From Streptomyces liliiviolaceus (lineage in GTDB: Bacteria; Actinomycetota; Actinomycetes; Streptomycetales; Streptomycetaceae), in NCBI RefSeq assembly GCF_018070025.1, contig NZ_JAGPYQ010000002.1:1550001-1614000 (forward strand): a DNA stretch of 64,000 nt, written 5' to 3'. Shown one piece after another: positions 7,881 to 15,750 of this stretch; position 1 is the stretch's first letter, and each line of letters starts with the position of its first letter. Made by a program: the position numbers and the translations under genes. The notes under the pieces were generated by a model. It saw only the letters and a list, made by a program, of their open reading frames with translations. It was not told where the DNA came from and did not search any database.

Positions 7881-8975
7881 CTACTTGATGCCGGCCTGGG
7901 TGCACAGGGCGGCGTACTTGCCCTTGCACAGCTCCTCCTTGGTGACGAAGCCGTCGTCCACGACGTCCTGGATGTTCTCCTTGTAGATGGCCACCGGTGT
8001 CTCCAGCACGGACGGGACCTTGCGTTTACCCTCGGGGTCCTCGACGGTCGCGTTGGTGTCGCCCTTTTCGCCCTTGGCGAGAGAGATGGCGAGCCTGGCC
8101 GTGGCGTCGGCTTCCTTCTTGACGGCCTTGTACACGGTCATGCACTGGTCGCCCGTGAGGATGTTCTGCAGGCCCTGCACGCCGGCGTCCTGGCCGGTGA
8201 CCGGCACATCACCGTTGCGGTTCTGCTTGCGCAGGACGGCGATGGCCGCATTGCCGAGCGTGTCGTTGGCGGCGAGCACGCCGCCGATCCTGGGCTGGCT
8301 GGTGAGCATCTGCTCGAAGATGGTGTTGGCCTGGGCGCTGTCCCAGTCCGGGACGGACTGGTCCGGGCCCTTCACGTACTCGCCCGACTTGTACTTCGGA
8401 TCGAGAACGCCGTTGTAGCCCTCGGCGAAGAGCGTGGCGTTGTTGTCGGTCGGTGAGCCGTTGAGGGTGGCGATGATGGGTTTCTTGGCCTTCATGTCCG
8501 TCAGGCACTTGCTGAGGCCCTCGCCCTGCAGCTTGCCGACCGCGACGTTGTCGAAGCTCACGTAGTACTGGGCGGAGCCGCCGAGGGTGAGCCGGTCGTA
8601 GTCGATCGTGGCGACGCCCTGCGCCTTGGCCTTGTCCAGAACCGCCTTGCCCGTGCCGCTGTCCAGGTTCACGATCACCAGGACGTTCACACCGCTGGTG
8701 ATCATCTGGTCAGCGATGGTCTGGAACTCCTGTTTGTCGTTCTGCGCGTTCTGGATGTCGTACTCGACGCCCGCCGCCTTGAACGCCTCGGAGAGGTACT
8801 TGCGGTCCGCTGTCTCCCAGCGGGGCGAGGACTTGCTGTCCGGAAGGATCACACCGATCTTCGGCTTGGAGCCGGAACCGGAGTCACCGTCGTCCGACGA
8901 GGAGTCGCCGCAGGCAGTGAGCGAGCTGGCCAGCGCCACCGAGGCGGCGGTGAGGAGGAGGAATCCCTTGCGCAT
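7881..8975 (-). CDS. xylF: xylose-type ABC transporter substrate-binding lipoprotein (XylF)
   Basis: 364 residues from ATG 8975, with AAAGGA 7 nt upstream. A lipoprotein signal (MRKGF, hydrophobic core, lipobox LTAC with Cys near residue 22) is followed by an Asp/Ser-rich linker and a periplasmic-binding-protein type I fold. The fragments KIGVILPDSKSSPRWETAD, INSGVNVLVIVNLDSGTGK-like sequence, GVATIDYDRL, VSFDNVAVGKLQGEG and AANDTLGNAAI are characteristic of XylF. It is the first gene of xylFGH-rok7B7 on the minus strand. The operon should be induced by xylose through the ROK repressor. Confidence 0.93.
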   Translation of the reverse strand: MRKGFLLLTAASVALASSLTACGDSSSDDGDSGSGSKPKIGVILPDSKSSPRWETADRKYLSEAFKAAGVEYDIQNAQNDKQEFQTIADQMITSGVNVLVIVNLDSGTGKAVLDKAKAQGVATIDYDRLTLGGSAQYYVSFDNVAVGKLQGEGLSKCLTDMKAKKPIIATLNGSPTDNNATLFAEGYNGVLDPKYKSGEYVKGPDQSVPDWDSAQANTIFEQMLTSQPRIGGVLAANDTLGNAAIAVLRKQNRNGDVPVTGQDAGVQGLQNILTGDQCMTVYKAVKKEADATARLAISLAKGEKGDTNATVEDPEGKRKVPSVLETPVAIYKENIQDVVDDGFVTKEELCKGKYAALCTQAGIK

Positions 8976-9557
8976 GGGCAGGGTCCTTTCTGGTGTCACG
9001 ACCGGACGACCGCACGACCGGGCGTACGAGGGCGGGGAGGAGGAAACCGAGGAGCGCGCTCTCGGAGGAATTGCCGGGTGTCGGGTGATCCGCCCGGACT
9101 GAATGTTGTGAGCGGGAACTTACGACGCTCCGGACTCCGTGCCCAGAGCGCGGGAAGCGCTATTTGTCATCCGCCATAACAATTAGGTGACGCTGCCTCA
9201 ACGCGGCGAACTGAAGGTGTCCGGGTGGGCGTTGGTCTTGACGTGGTGGTGGATGTCGCACATCGCCGCGCACTTCACGTCGTGGTTCACCGGCACGGCA
9301 CGGGGCCGGAAGGGCCACCCGGGCACGGCAGTCGGCCGAGGAGCACGACACGCTTCGGCCGACGCCCGATGAATGGATGATTCCGCTGTTCGGCGAGCGA
9401 ACCGGAGACGAACGGCAAGCGGGAGGTCCTGGAAGGACGGCTCCTGTCGCTCGGCCTGACCGATGGCGGTCGCGGGGCGCGTCAGCCGCAAAGCTGAACA
9501 GCGCTCGCTTCGCGGCGCCGCTGCAACTGTGGTCAACTGCGGTCGCTGGGCGAGCCA
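8976..9557. other. xylF upstream region
   Basis: 582 bp. The first 200 bp upstream of xylF should hold its promoter and ROK operator. A short dyad AGCGC-GGGAA-GCGCT (9147-9161) and an AT-rich patch (9160-9190) are the only candidates seen. The rest up to 9557 has overlapping frames in both directions but none with convincing codon bias, a ribosome site or a recognisable product; it may be remnant DNA adjoining the pentapeptide pseudogene. Confidence 0.4.
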
Positions 9558-10055
9558 TTGCTCATCAGTCGCACGCCTGGGCAGGCTATCGACGCGGCAA
9601 CGCTGTTCGACCTGGTCAAACTCGCCTTCGGCGCCGTGGCCGGCGCGGGAGCCCTGGTCGCCCTGGTGGTGGCCTACCGACGTCAGCGCGTCGACGAGGA
9701 CGGCGCCCTGCGCGACGCCACGCGCCTGCACACCGAACGCTTCACCACCGCCGTCTCCCAGCTCGGCGACGCATCCGCAGCCGTACGCCTCGGCGGTGTT
9801 CACGCACTGACCGGCCTCGCCGACGATGCACCCACCCGGGGACTACGCCAGACGTGCATCGACGTCCTGTGCGCCTACCTCCGACTCCCCCTCGGCCGTC
9901 AAGAGCCCCGGCAGGGCCACAACTTCGACTTCACCGGCGTCACGTTCAACGGCGGGGGCCTCGGCGGGGCGGTGTTCTCCAGCGGCGCGGTCCACTTCCA
10001 CAGGGCGGTGCGCACCGGCACCGCGATCAACTTCGGAAAGACACACCTTCGGCAA
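9558..10055 (+). pseudogene. pentapeptide-repeat membrane protein, 3'-degraded
   Basis: From TTG 9558 the frame encodes a membrane segment (LVKLAFGAVAGAGALVALVV), the conserved linker (RLHTERFTTAVSQLGDAS, VRLGGVHALTGLAD) and the start of beta-solenoid repeats (NFDFTGV, GAVFSSGAVHFHRAV, TAINFG). Intact Streptomyces relatives have a longer alpha-helical linker and many more repeats. Here the linker jumps from AYLRLPL straight to the repeats. After about residue 165 the frame reads into non-repeat sequence and then into the antisense of the alginate lyase gene. I infer an internal deletion plus loss of the C-terminus. Confidence 0.6.
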
Positions 10056-10173
10056 GCCGCCCGGCCAGGCCACCGCTCCCTCCTGCGATGGCACGGACGA
10101 GGCTTGCGTGCGGTTCCCGTCGTGGCTGAGTCGGCCGGGGGTGCTCGTCCATGGCGTGCACCCCCGGTCCACG

Positions 10174-10950
10174 TCAGTTGTGGGAGACCGTCAGGCCGTA
10201 GAAGGCGACACGGGCCCCCTTCGTCGTGCTTTCCGAGGAGGACTGGTTGTACGAACCGGCCTTGAAGTACTGCTTGTACGGGTCGAACGAGGTCGGGATC
10301 GTGTAGTGCGTGGTGCTGCCGTTGACGGTGAGGTCGATGGTGCGGCCGCCGGAGACGGCTATGGAGTACGTCCAGGTCTTGCCGAGCGAGACGTGGCCGA
10401 CGGTGTGCGGGGTCTGGCCGCCGGCGGGTGAGTTCTCGATGCCGGCCACGATGTCGCCGTTGGCGCGGTAGTACAGCTCGATGAGCGGCTTCGTGGAGGA
10501 CCCTCCGGAGCCGAGGTGGATCTGGCCCACGCACACGTTGGAGGTCACCGACACCACGCGCAGGGTCGCGTTCATGCGGTGGTTGCCGCTGAGCGACCAG
10601 TCGGCGGCGCTGCCGTTGCGGTTCATCTCCCGCAGTTCGGAGCGTGCGTACTTGGAGTTGGGCGTGGTGACGCCCTTCTCGGGGGCCCAGAAGGTCATCG
10701 CCCCGTCCCGGGTGTCGGTGTAGAAGTACGAGTCCTGGAAGCCGTTCGCACCCTGGAGCCGGGACGAGGAGATGGTGGTCGGTGAGCCGGGAGAGCCGAC
10801 GGGCTCCTGCAACTGCCATACGGAGAGGTCGAAGTTGCCACCCGGGGCCTTGTTCGGGTCGGCCGCGGCGGCACTGCCGGTGCTCAGGACTGCGATCGTA
10901 CCGACGAGGCCCGCGACGGTGGCGGTGGCCAGGGCTTTGAAGCGCATCAT
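10174..10950 (-). CDS. secreted alginate lyase, polysaccharide lyase family 7
   Basis: 258 residues from ATG 10950 (AAGGA 6 nt upstream); the adjacent ATG 10947 is equally in frame. A signal peptide ending near AAAAD is followed by a beta-jelly-roll domain. The three PL7 signature strands are RSELREM (103-109), QIH (143-145) and YFKAGSYNQ (228-236), which carry the catalytic Arg, Gln, His and Tyr residues. QIH rather than QIE suggests preference toward polyguluronate, by family precedent. It follows the GH18 chitinase on the same strand with a 34-bp gap and may be cotranscribed with it. Role: depolymerising extracellular alginate or related polyuronates. Confidence 0.9.
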   Translation of the reverse strand: MMRFKALATATVAGLVGTIAVLSTGSAAAADPNKAPGGNFDLSVWQLQEPVGSPGSPTTISSSRLQGANGFQDSYFYTDTRDGAMTFWAPEKGVTTPNSKYARSELREMNRNGSAADWSLSGNHRMNATLRVVSVTSNVCVGQIHLGSGGSSTKPLIELYYRANGDIVAGIENSPAGGQTPHTVGHVSLGKTWTYSIAVSGGRTIDLTVNGSTTHYTIPTSFDPYKQYFKAGSYNQSSSESTTKGARVAFYGLTVSHN

Positions 10951-10984
10951 GTGTGGTCCTTCGGCGACGAGGAACGGTGGGGGG

Positions 10985-11998
10985 TCAGCCGGTGTACTGG
11001 GCGAAGACACGGGTGTAGTCCCAGGCGGCCTGAGCGACGCCGGAGCAACTCTCCGAGTCGCCGCCGGTGCAGGGCCGGTCGCGGTTCGCGGACCAGAAGG
11101 TGAGCCGGGCCAGGTGGTGCTGCTGGGCGTAGCCGAGGATGGTGCGGAAGTCGGCGACGGTGACCTTCTCGTTCTGGTCGGTGACGCCGTTCATGGAGGA
11201 GATGCCCATGGTCCGGTAGGCCTGGTCGTCGCTGTAGCCGTACGCCTGCTTCAGCGCGGTCTTCAGACCCTCGGCGGCGCGCAGGGTCAGGGTGCCCATG
11301 TTCTGGCTTCCGCCGTCGAAGTCGAAGGGCATGATGGTCCAGCTGTCGGTCGACAGGCCCGACGCGGCAGCGCGTTTGATCAGGCTGGTGTCGGGGCCGC
11401 TCTGCCCGGTGCCGATGGTGATGTGGACCTTCAGGCCCGGGTTGCGTGACTTGACGGTCTTCAGGGCGTCGACGGTGCGCTGCTGCACGGTGGGGCTGTC
11501 GTACGCGGCGGCCTCGATGTCGATGTCGATGACCTTGAGCGTGTAGGCGTCGATGACCTTCTGGTAGGCGGCGGCGAGTTCGCTCGCGCTGGAGCAGGAG
11601 CTCTCCAGCTTGTTGCCGCTGTATCCGCCGAACGACGGGATGGCGTCGCCGCCGCCGTTGCGGATCGTGGTGATGGTGCGCTGGTCGACGCCGCCGGTGA
11701 GCGGACGGCTGCCGTCCCACTGCGGGTTGCAGTAGCCATTGCTGAGGATGAAGGCGAGGGTGAACGACTTCACGCCGGTGGCCTGGGTGATCGTCGTCGG
11801 GCTGGGCGGGTTGCCCCAGCCGTTGTAGAGGTACGGGGCGACGGCGGGCGAGGGGGCCGCCGGGGCGACGGCGGGCGAGGGGGCCGCCGGGGCGGCGTCG
11901 GCGTGCGGGGCGGCGAGGAGACCTGCCGCCAGGGGCAGGGCCGCCAGGGCGAGTCCGCCGCGCAGGGCGTGGGAACGAGTACGGGTTCGCACGGTCAT
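10985..11998 (-). CDS. secreted GH18 chitinase-like glycosidase
   Basis: 337 residues from ATG 11998. A Sec signal is followed by a short Ala/Pro linker containing two copies of PAAPSPAVA (37-54) that come from a tandem 27-bp duplication. The TIM barrel carries the catalytic DxDxE motif as DIDIE (158-162) in KVIDIDIEAA, plus SFGGYSG (122-128) on the preceding strand. These fit GH18 subfamilies of small single-domain chitinases without a carbohydrate-binding module. The C-terminal FWSANRDRPCTGG region is typical of actinobacterial members. The ribosome site is weak. It is probably the first gene of a unit with the PL7 lyase. Confidence 0.85.
   Translation of the reverse strand: MTVRTRTRSHALRGGLALAALPLAAGLLAAPHADAAPAAPSPAVAPAAPSPAVAPYLYNGWGNPPSPTTITQATGVKSFTLAFILSNGYCNPQWDGSRPLTGGVDQRTITTIRNGGGDAIPSFGGYSGNKLESSCSSASELAAAYQKVIDAYTLKVIDIDIEAAAYDSPTVQQRTVDALKTVKSRNPGLKVHITIGTGQSGPDTSLIKRAAASGLSTDSWTIMPFDFDGGSQNMGTLTLRAAEGLKTALKQAYGYSDDQAYRTMGISSMNGVTDQNEKVTVADFRTILGYAQQHHLARLTFWSANRDRPCTGGDSESCSGVAQAAWDYTRVFAQYTG
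11835..11888. repeat. perfect 27-bp tandem duplication in the chitinase linker
   Basis: Two identical 27-bp units (11835-11861 and 11862-11888), in frame, giving the duplicated PAAPSPAVA linker just after the signal peptide. Recent slippage is likely because the copies are identical. Confidence 0.85.
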
Positions 11999-12608
11999 GG
12001 GGGTGATCGCAGCCTTTCGTCATGAACAGACGGTGGGGGGAGGCTCGTTCATGTCGGTGAACGATAAGTTCACCTGTGAACATGCGGTGCGAGGGAGAAC
12101 TTAAAGGTCTGAACCAAGGGCGTCAAGAGGTACGGAGCGGGCCGGCAATGGCCCACAGCCAGTGCCCCGTAGTTCCTGTTCCGTCACGCCGGGCAGCCGC
12201 CTCAAGGGCCGTACGGTCCACAGCAGTTCGGGCACACAGCGGGTGCCTCCGCGGCCGCCCCTCAAGCAGATCGGCCGGTTCGATCGGGCGCCGGCCGCCC
12301 GCCGCGAAGCCGTATCATCCCGATCACCCCGATCACCCCGATCACCCCGATCACCCCGACAAGCGTTCCAGCCGCAATGCCGGGCCCCGCCCACCACCAG
12401 CCGGTCGTCGGCTGGTGGCGAACGCCGCCGCCGAAAACCCGTCCACCATCAGGCGTGGCCTGGGCCGCGGCAGGCCGCAGCCCGACCGGAGGCGGCGACG
12501 GCGTTGCGCATGAGCGGGCGGACGGGCCGACCGAACCGGGCAGCCATCGCGGCGATGAGGCACGGCCCAACCCATGGTGACCGCGGTTCGGTCGTTGCAG
12601 GTGATGGT
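11999..12608. other. intergenic region between GH18 and RidA genes
   Basis: 610 bp. It contains the chitinase upstream region on the left, with an AT-richer stretch at 12050-12085, and a 9-bp tandem array at 12322-12357. Long overlapping frames exist on both strands but change codon bias along their length and have no recognisable domain; I call none. Confidence 0.4.
12322..12357. repeat. four tandem copies of GATCACCCC
   Basis: Four perfect 9-bp units preceded by a degenerate copy. It is non-coding and has no evident function. Confidence 0.8.
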
Positions 12609-13034
12609 TCAGTTCCCGGAGCCGACGATGGCCGTGACCCGGATCTCCACACGCATGGCGGCAAGGCCGAGGACCGTGACGCCGGTCTCCGTCCAGATCG
12701 GCGCGCGGCCGTCGAGACGACGACGGAACTGCTCGGCCATGACCAAGTTGTGGTCGTCACCGATGATGTCTTCTCCCGGCGCGACCTTGTGGTACGAGTT
12801 GACGTGGATGACGTCCTTCCATGTCGCGCCGACCGTGGCGAGCGTGCGCTCCACGTTGTCGAAGGCCTGGATGATCTCATCCTCCAGCGAGTCGGGGATG
12901 ACCAGGTCGTCATCCACTCCGGCCTGACCGGAGATCTCGACCCGGTCGTCGACGCGGACGGCCCCGCTGTAGCCGAGGGCGTCGTGCAGCTTCTCGCCGT
13001 AGCCCGGAACCACGCCGAAAGTGACAGTGCTCAT
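12609..13034 (-). CDS. RidA/YjgF-family protein
   Basis: 141 residues from ATG 13034 (GAGGAAG upstream). It is a single RidA-like domain with VEISGQAGVD (residues 32-41), NVERTLATVGATWKDVIHVNSYH and the C-terminal MRVEIRVTAIV. The last contains the Arg that in RidA contacts the carboxylate of imine or enamine substrates. It is close in style to the YjgF/RutC subgroup acting as deaminase or tautomerase on small metabolites. It is divergent from a MarR gene with an operator between, so MarR probably controls it. Confidence 0.88.
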   Translation of the reverse strand: MSTVTFGVVPGYGEKLHDALGYSGAVRVDDRVEISGQAGVDDDLVIPDSLEDEIIQAFDNVERTLATVGATWKDVIHVNSYHKVAPGEDIIGDDHNLVMAEQFRRRLDGRAPIWTETGVTVLGLAAMRVEIRVTAIVGSGN

Positions 13035-13079
13035 GATGCTTCCTCTTCCTGTTCGTAGGGGCGCGTTTCCCCATCCATG

Positions 13080-13127
13080 AGTTCACGCGTAAAGTGAACT
13101 TAACACGGAATGACTTCAAGCGTAAAG
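13080..13127. promoter_or_regulatory. MarR operator between ridA-like and marR genes
   Basis: AGTTCAC (13080-13086) and GTGAACT (13094-13100) are perfect arms around GCGTAAA. The element GCGTAAAG (13087-13094) recurs at 13120-13127, 33 bp (about three helical turns) away, flanked by TTCA on its left as in the first copy. This suits one perfect and one degenerate MarR site covering both divergent promoters. Confidence 0.65.
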
Positions 13128-13161
13128 CGATGGCGGGCTTCGCCGGAGAGCAGGGAGATTC

Positions 13162-13671
13162 GTGACCAGCACGGGAGGGTCCATGAGCGGCGCGGGCGAG
13201 CACGAGGACGACGAGGAGCTGCGATGGCTCGACGAGCAGGAGAAGGCGGCGTGGACGGGGATGATCTCCCTCATCCTGCTGCTGCCCGGCAAGCTGGAGT
13301 CGCCGCTGCGGCAGGAGCACGGCCTCACCCTGTTCGAGTACCTCGTGCTCAGCCACCTCTCCGAGGCCCCGCAGCGCAAACTGCGGATGGGAGAGCTCGC
13401 CTTCCTCGCCAGCGGGTCGCTCTCCCGCCTGTCCAACGTCACCAAACGCTGCGAACAGCGCGGCTGGGTCGTACGGACACCCGACCCGGCCGACGGGCGT
13501 TACACCCTCGCCGAGCTCACCGACGCCGGCTTCGACATCGTGCGTCTAGCAGCGCCCACACACCTGCGGGCCGTACGCCGCATGGTCCTCGACTCGCTCA
13601 ACAGCACCGACCAGAAGGCGCTCGCCCGCATCGCGCAGAAGCTCCGCATCGTCCCCGACGACTTCGGCTAA
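13162..13671 (+). CDS. MarR-family transcriptional regulator
   Basis: 169 residues from GTG 13162 (GGGAG upstream). ATG 13183, with GGGAGG 4 nt upstream, is an equally good start. The winged helix covers about residues 50-115: LTLFEYLVLSHLSEAP, ELAFLASGSLSRLSNVTKRCE as recognition helix, and the wing RTPDPADGRYTLAELTDAG. Helices at both ends would form the dimer interface. It is divergent from the RidA-like gene and likely autoregulated via the GTTCAC/GTGAAC dyad. The ligand is unknown. Confidence 0.9.
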   Translation: MTSTGGSMSGAGEHEDDEELRWLDEQEKAAWTGMISLILLLPGKLESPLRQEHGLTLFEYLVLSHLSEAPQRKLRMGELAFLASGSLSRLSNVTKRCEQRGWVVRTPDPADGRYTLAELTDAGFDIVRLAAPTHLRAVRRMVLDSLNSTDQKALARIAQKLRIVPDDFG

Positions 13672-13746
13672 CAGCGGTCCCGTACGACGGTCCGGGACGA
13701 GCAGGCGCCGCGGTCGGCGAAGGACTGCTCGCCCTCGGACTCCTGG

Positions 13747-14850
13747 TCACAGGCGGTCCACGGCGGTGAGGACGGGCCGTACTCCGTCCTCACCGCCGAG
13801 CCGGTCCGCCAGTTTCCTCGCTCGCGCCGTGTGGGCGGGGTCGGTCACGGCTCGTGCCACGGCGGCGCCGAGAGCGTCCGCGGTGAGCCCGCGCAGCGGA
13901 ACCGCCGCCGGGGCCACGCCGAGCGAGACGAGCCGCGCGGCCCAGAACGCCTCGTCGAACTGGATCGGCACCGGCACGGCCGGCACGCCGGCGCGCAGCG
14001 TCGCCCCGGTCGTTCCCGCACCGGCGTGATGGACCACCGCGGCCATCCGCGGGAAGAGCGCCGCGTGCGGGACCTCGTCGACGGTGAACATGTCGTCGCC
14101 GGTGACGGACAGCCCGGCCCAGCCCCGCTGCACGACACCCCGGACCCCGGCCGCGCGCAGGGCCCGTACGACCTCCTCGCCCAGCCGCTGCGCGTCCGGC
14201 ACGGTGGCACTCCCCAGCCCGAAGAAGACCGGAGGGGGCCCTTCGTCGAGGAAGTTCCGCAGCTCGTCGGGGAGTTGACGGTCCTGGTCGTACGGCCACC
14301 AGTAACCGGCGACGCCGAGGCCGGGTCGCCAGTCGCGCGGTCTGGGTACCACCAGCGGGCTGAATCCGTGGTGCACCTGCCAGTCGCGCCGCTCACGGGC
14401 CCGGCGGGCGGCACGCGAGCCGAGCGGCGGCAGACCGAGCCGGGTCCGCAACGCCCGTGTCGCGTCGGCGAAGATCTGGTCCACGGCCACGTCGACGGCA
14501 CGCCCCGCGAGCCGATTGCCCACCGACCCCAGGGACCGTGTGCCGGTCACCGGTGGCGCGAACTCCCTTTTCGGTGACAGGGGTTGCAGGTAGACGCCCA
14601 TGCTCGGCAGGCCGTGCCCCTCGACGACGGCGTGACCGAGGGGTCCCAGCGAACTGGACAGCAGCAGTACGTCGGCCGATCCGGCGGCGGCCACCAGGTC
14701 GTCCGTCATCCGCTCCACGAGCGAGCGTGTCATCCCGACCATCCGGGCCAGTCTGCCGATCCCGGTGGAATTGCGGTGCAGCCCGCGCCCGAGTCCCGTG
14801 TAGGGCGCGGCATCACCCCGCGAACCCGCCGTCATGATCGCTACTCGCAC
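13747..14850 (-). CDS. GT1-family glycosyltransferase (MGT/sterol-type), shortened N-terminus
   Basis: 367 residues from GTG 14850. It starts with the GT-B N-terminal strand RVAIMTAGSRGD and has the donor-binding C-terminal signature HHAGAGTTGATLRAGVPAVP, followed by QFDEAFWAARL, typical of UDP/dTDP-sugar transferases for sterols, macrolides or glycolipids. Relatives have roughly 70 more residues between GLG.GL and the first long helix. Here GLGRGLH is followed at once by RNSTGIGRLARMVG, so one to two beta-alpha units of the acceptor domain seem to be missing. The gene may be an in-frame deletion derivative with altered or lost activity. No natural-product genes flank it. Confidence 0.75.
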   Translation of the reverse strand: MRVAIMTAGSRGDAAPYTGLGRGLHRNSTGIGRLARMVGMTRSLVERMTDDLVAAAGSADVLLLSSSLGPLGHAVVEGHGLPSMGVYLQPLSPKREFAPPVTGTRSLGSVGNRLAGRAVDVAVDQIFADATRALRTRLGLPPLGSRAARRARERRDWQVHHGFSPLVVPRPRDWRPGLGVAGYWWPYDQDRQLPDELRNFLDEGPPPVFFGLGSATVPDAQRLGEEVVRALRAAGVRGVVQRGWAGLSVTGDDMFTVDEVPHAALFPRMAAVVHHAGAGTTGATLRAGVPAVPVPIQFDEAFWAARLVSLGVAPAAVPLRGLTADALGAAVARAVTDPAHTARARKLADRLGGEDGVRPVLTAVDRL

Positions 14851-14896
14851 GCGGGACAGTATGACGCCGAAGACGGACGGTCGAGCTGTCTCGGAA

Positions 14897-14926
14897 GCGT
14901 GGGGGGCCCCCGCGGGCGCCCCACGC
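14897..14926. terminator. hairpin terminator downstream of the PEP-mutase-family gene
   Basis: Positions 14897-14909 pair with 14914-14926 (13 bp, one mismatch) around a 4-nt loop. It lies in the gap between two minus-strand genes. Confidence 0.65.
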
Positions 14927-14938
14927 TCGATCAGCTCG

Positions 14939-15700
14939 TCAGGGCGCCCAAGGCCCGAGCATGTCCTTCATCGTGTCCGTCAACGCGATCTGCAGCAGCG
15001 GGCCGTAGGTGATCCGGCCGACGCCCAGACGGCGGAAGCGCTCAAGGTCGTGCTTGACGGGATGGGCCGTGGAGTTCACGGGAATGGCGACGGCACCGGT
15101 CACCGCGGTGAGCAGCTCGTCGTTGTCCTGGATGCCCACCGGGTAGACGCTGTCGGCGCCGGCCTGCTCCAGGGCCCGCAGGCGCTCGATCGCCTCGTCG
15201 AGGACACCGGCGGCGTCCTTCGCATGAATGAAGAGATCGGTGCGCCCGTTGACCCATACCGGCACGCCCGCGTCGTCGGCCGCCGCGCGCAGGCCGGCGA
15301 CGTAACTCGCGTGCTCCTGCGTGCTGCGCACGCGTCCGCCGTCCGAGTGGACGGTGTCCTCGACGTTGAGACCGACGCCGCCGACCTCGATGAGTCCGGC
15401 GACGAGATCCGCGGGCTTCTGTCCGTACCCGGCCTCCAGGTCCACGGACACGGGGACGTCGACCGCGGCGATGATGGGCCTGACGGCGGCCAGTACTTCC
15501 TCGAAGGTCTGCCCCTCGTGGTCCTCGGCCCCCCGGGAGTCGGCAAGCGGGTGGCTGCCGATCGTCAGCGCGGGGAACCCGGCGGCGACCGCCGTGCGCG
15601 CCGACCAGGCGTCCCAGACGGTCGGCAGCACGAGCGGCTGGTGATCGGCATGAAGCTGCTTGAGGCGCTGAGCACGCTCTACTTTGGTACGAAAGTCCAT
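14939..15700 (-). CDS. isocitrate lyase/PEP mutase-family protein
   Basis: 253 residues from ATG 15700 (GGAGG upstream). It is a TIM-barrel protein of the ICL/PEPM superfamily with QPLVLPTVWDAWSART near the N-terminus and VDLEAGYG at about 87-94 supplying the metal-binding acidic residues. GLNVEDT follows at about 110 and NGRTDLF at about 150. The isocitrate-lyase KKCGH loop is absent, which argues against isocitrate or methylisocitrate lyase. Members of this subgroup are annotated as oxaloacetate decarboxylase or carboxyphosphonoenolpyruvate-mutase-like; the substrate is unresolved. It lies next to the mannan locus without obvious functional link. Confidence 0.82.
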   Translation of the reverse strand: MDFRTKVERAQRLKQLHADHQPLVLPTVWDAWSARTAVAAGFPALTIGSHPLADSRGAEDHEGQTFEEVLAAVRPIIAAVDVPVSVDLEAGYGQKPADLVAGLIEVGGVGLNVEDTVHSDGGRVRSTQEHASYVAGLRAAADDAGVPVWVNGRTDLFIHAKDAAGVLDEAIERLRALEQAGADSVYPVGIQDNDELLTAVTGAVAIPVNSTAHPVKHDLERFRRLGVGRITYGPLLQIALTDTMKDMLGPWAP

Positions 15701-15750
15701 GTCGAGAACCTACCTCCGGATCGCCACCGACCACGAGCGGGCGGGCAGGT

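Noticed and set aside
9160..9803. Overlapping minus-strand frames upstream of xylF, including a His/Cys-containing short tail near 9198-9300
   Set aside because: No ribosome site or recognisable domain; overlaps the pentapeptide remnant on the other strand.
13747..15700. Idea of a natural-product cluster around the glycosyltransferase
   Set aside because: No polyketide, peptide or terpene synthase, sugar-nucleotide genes or exporter nearby.
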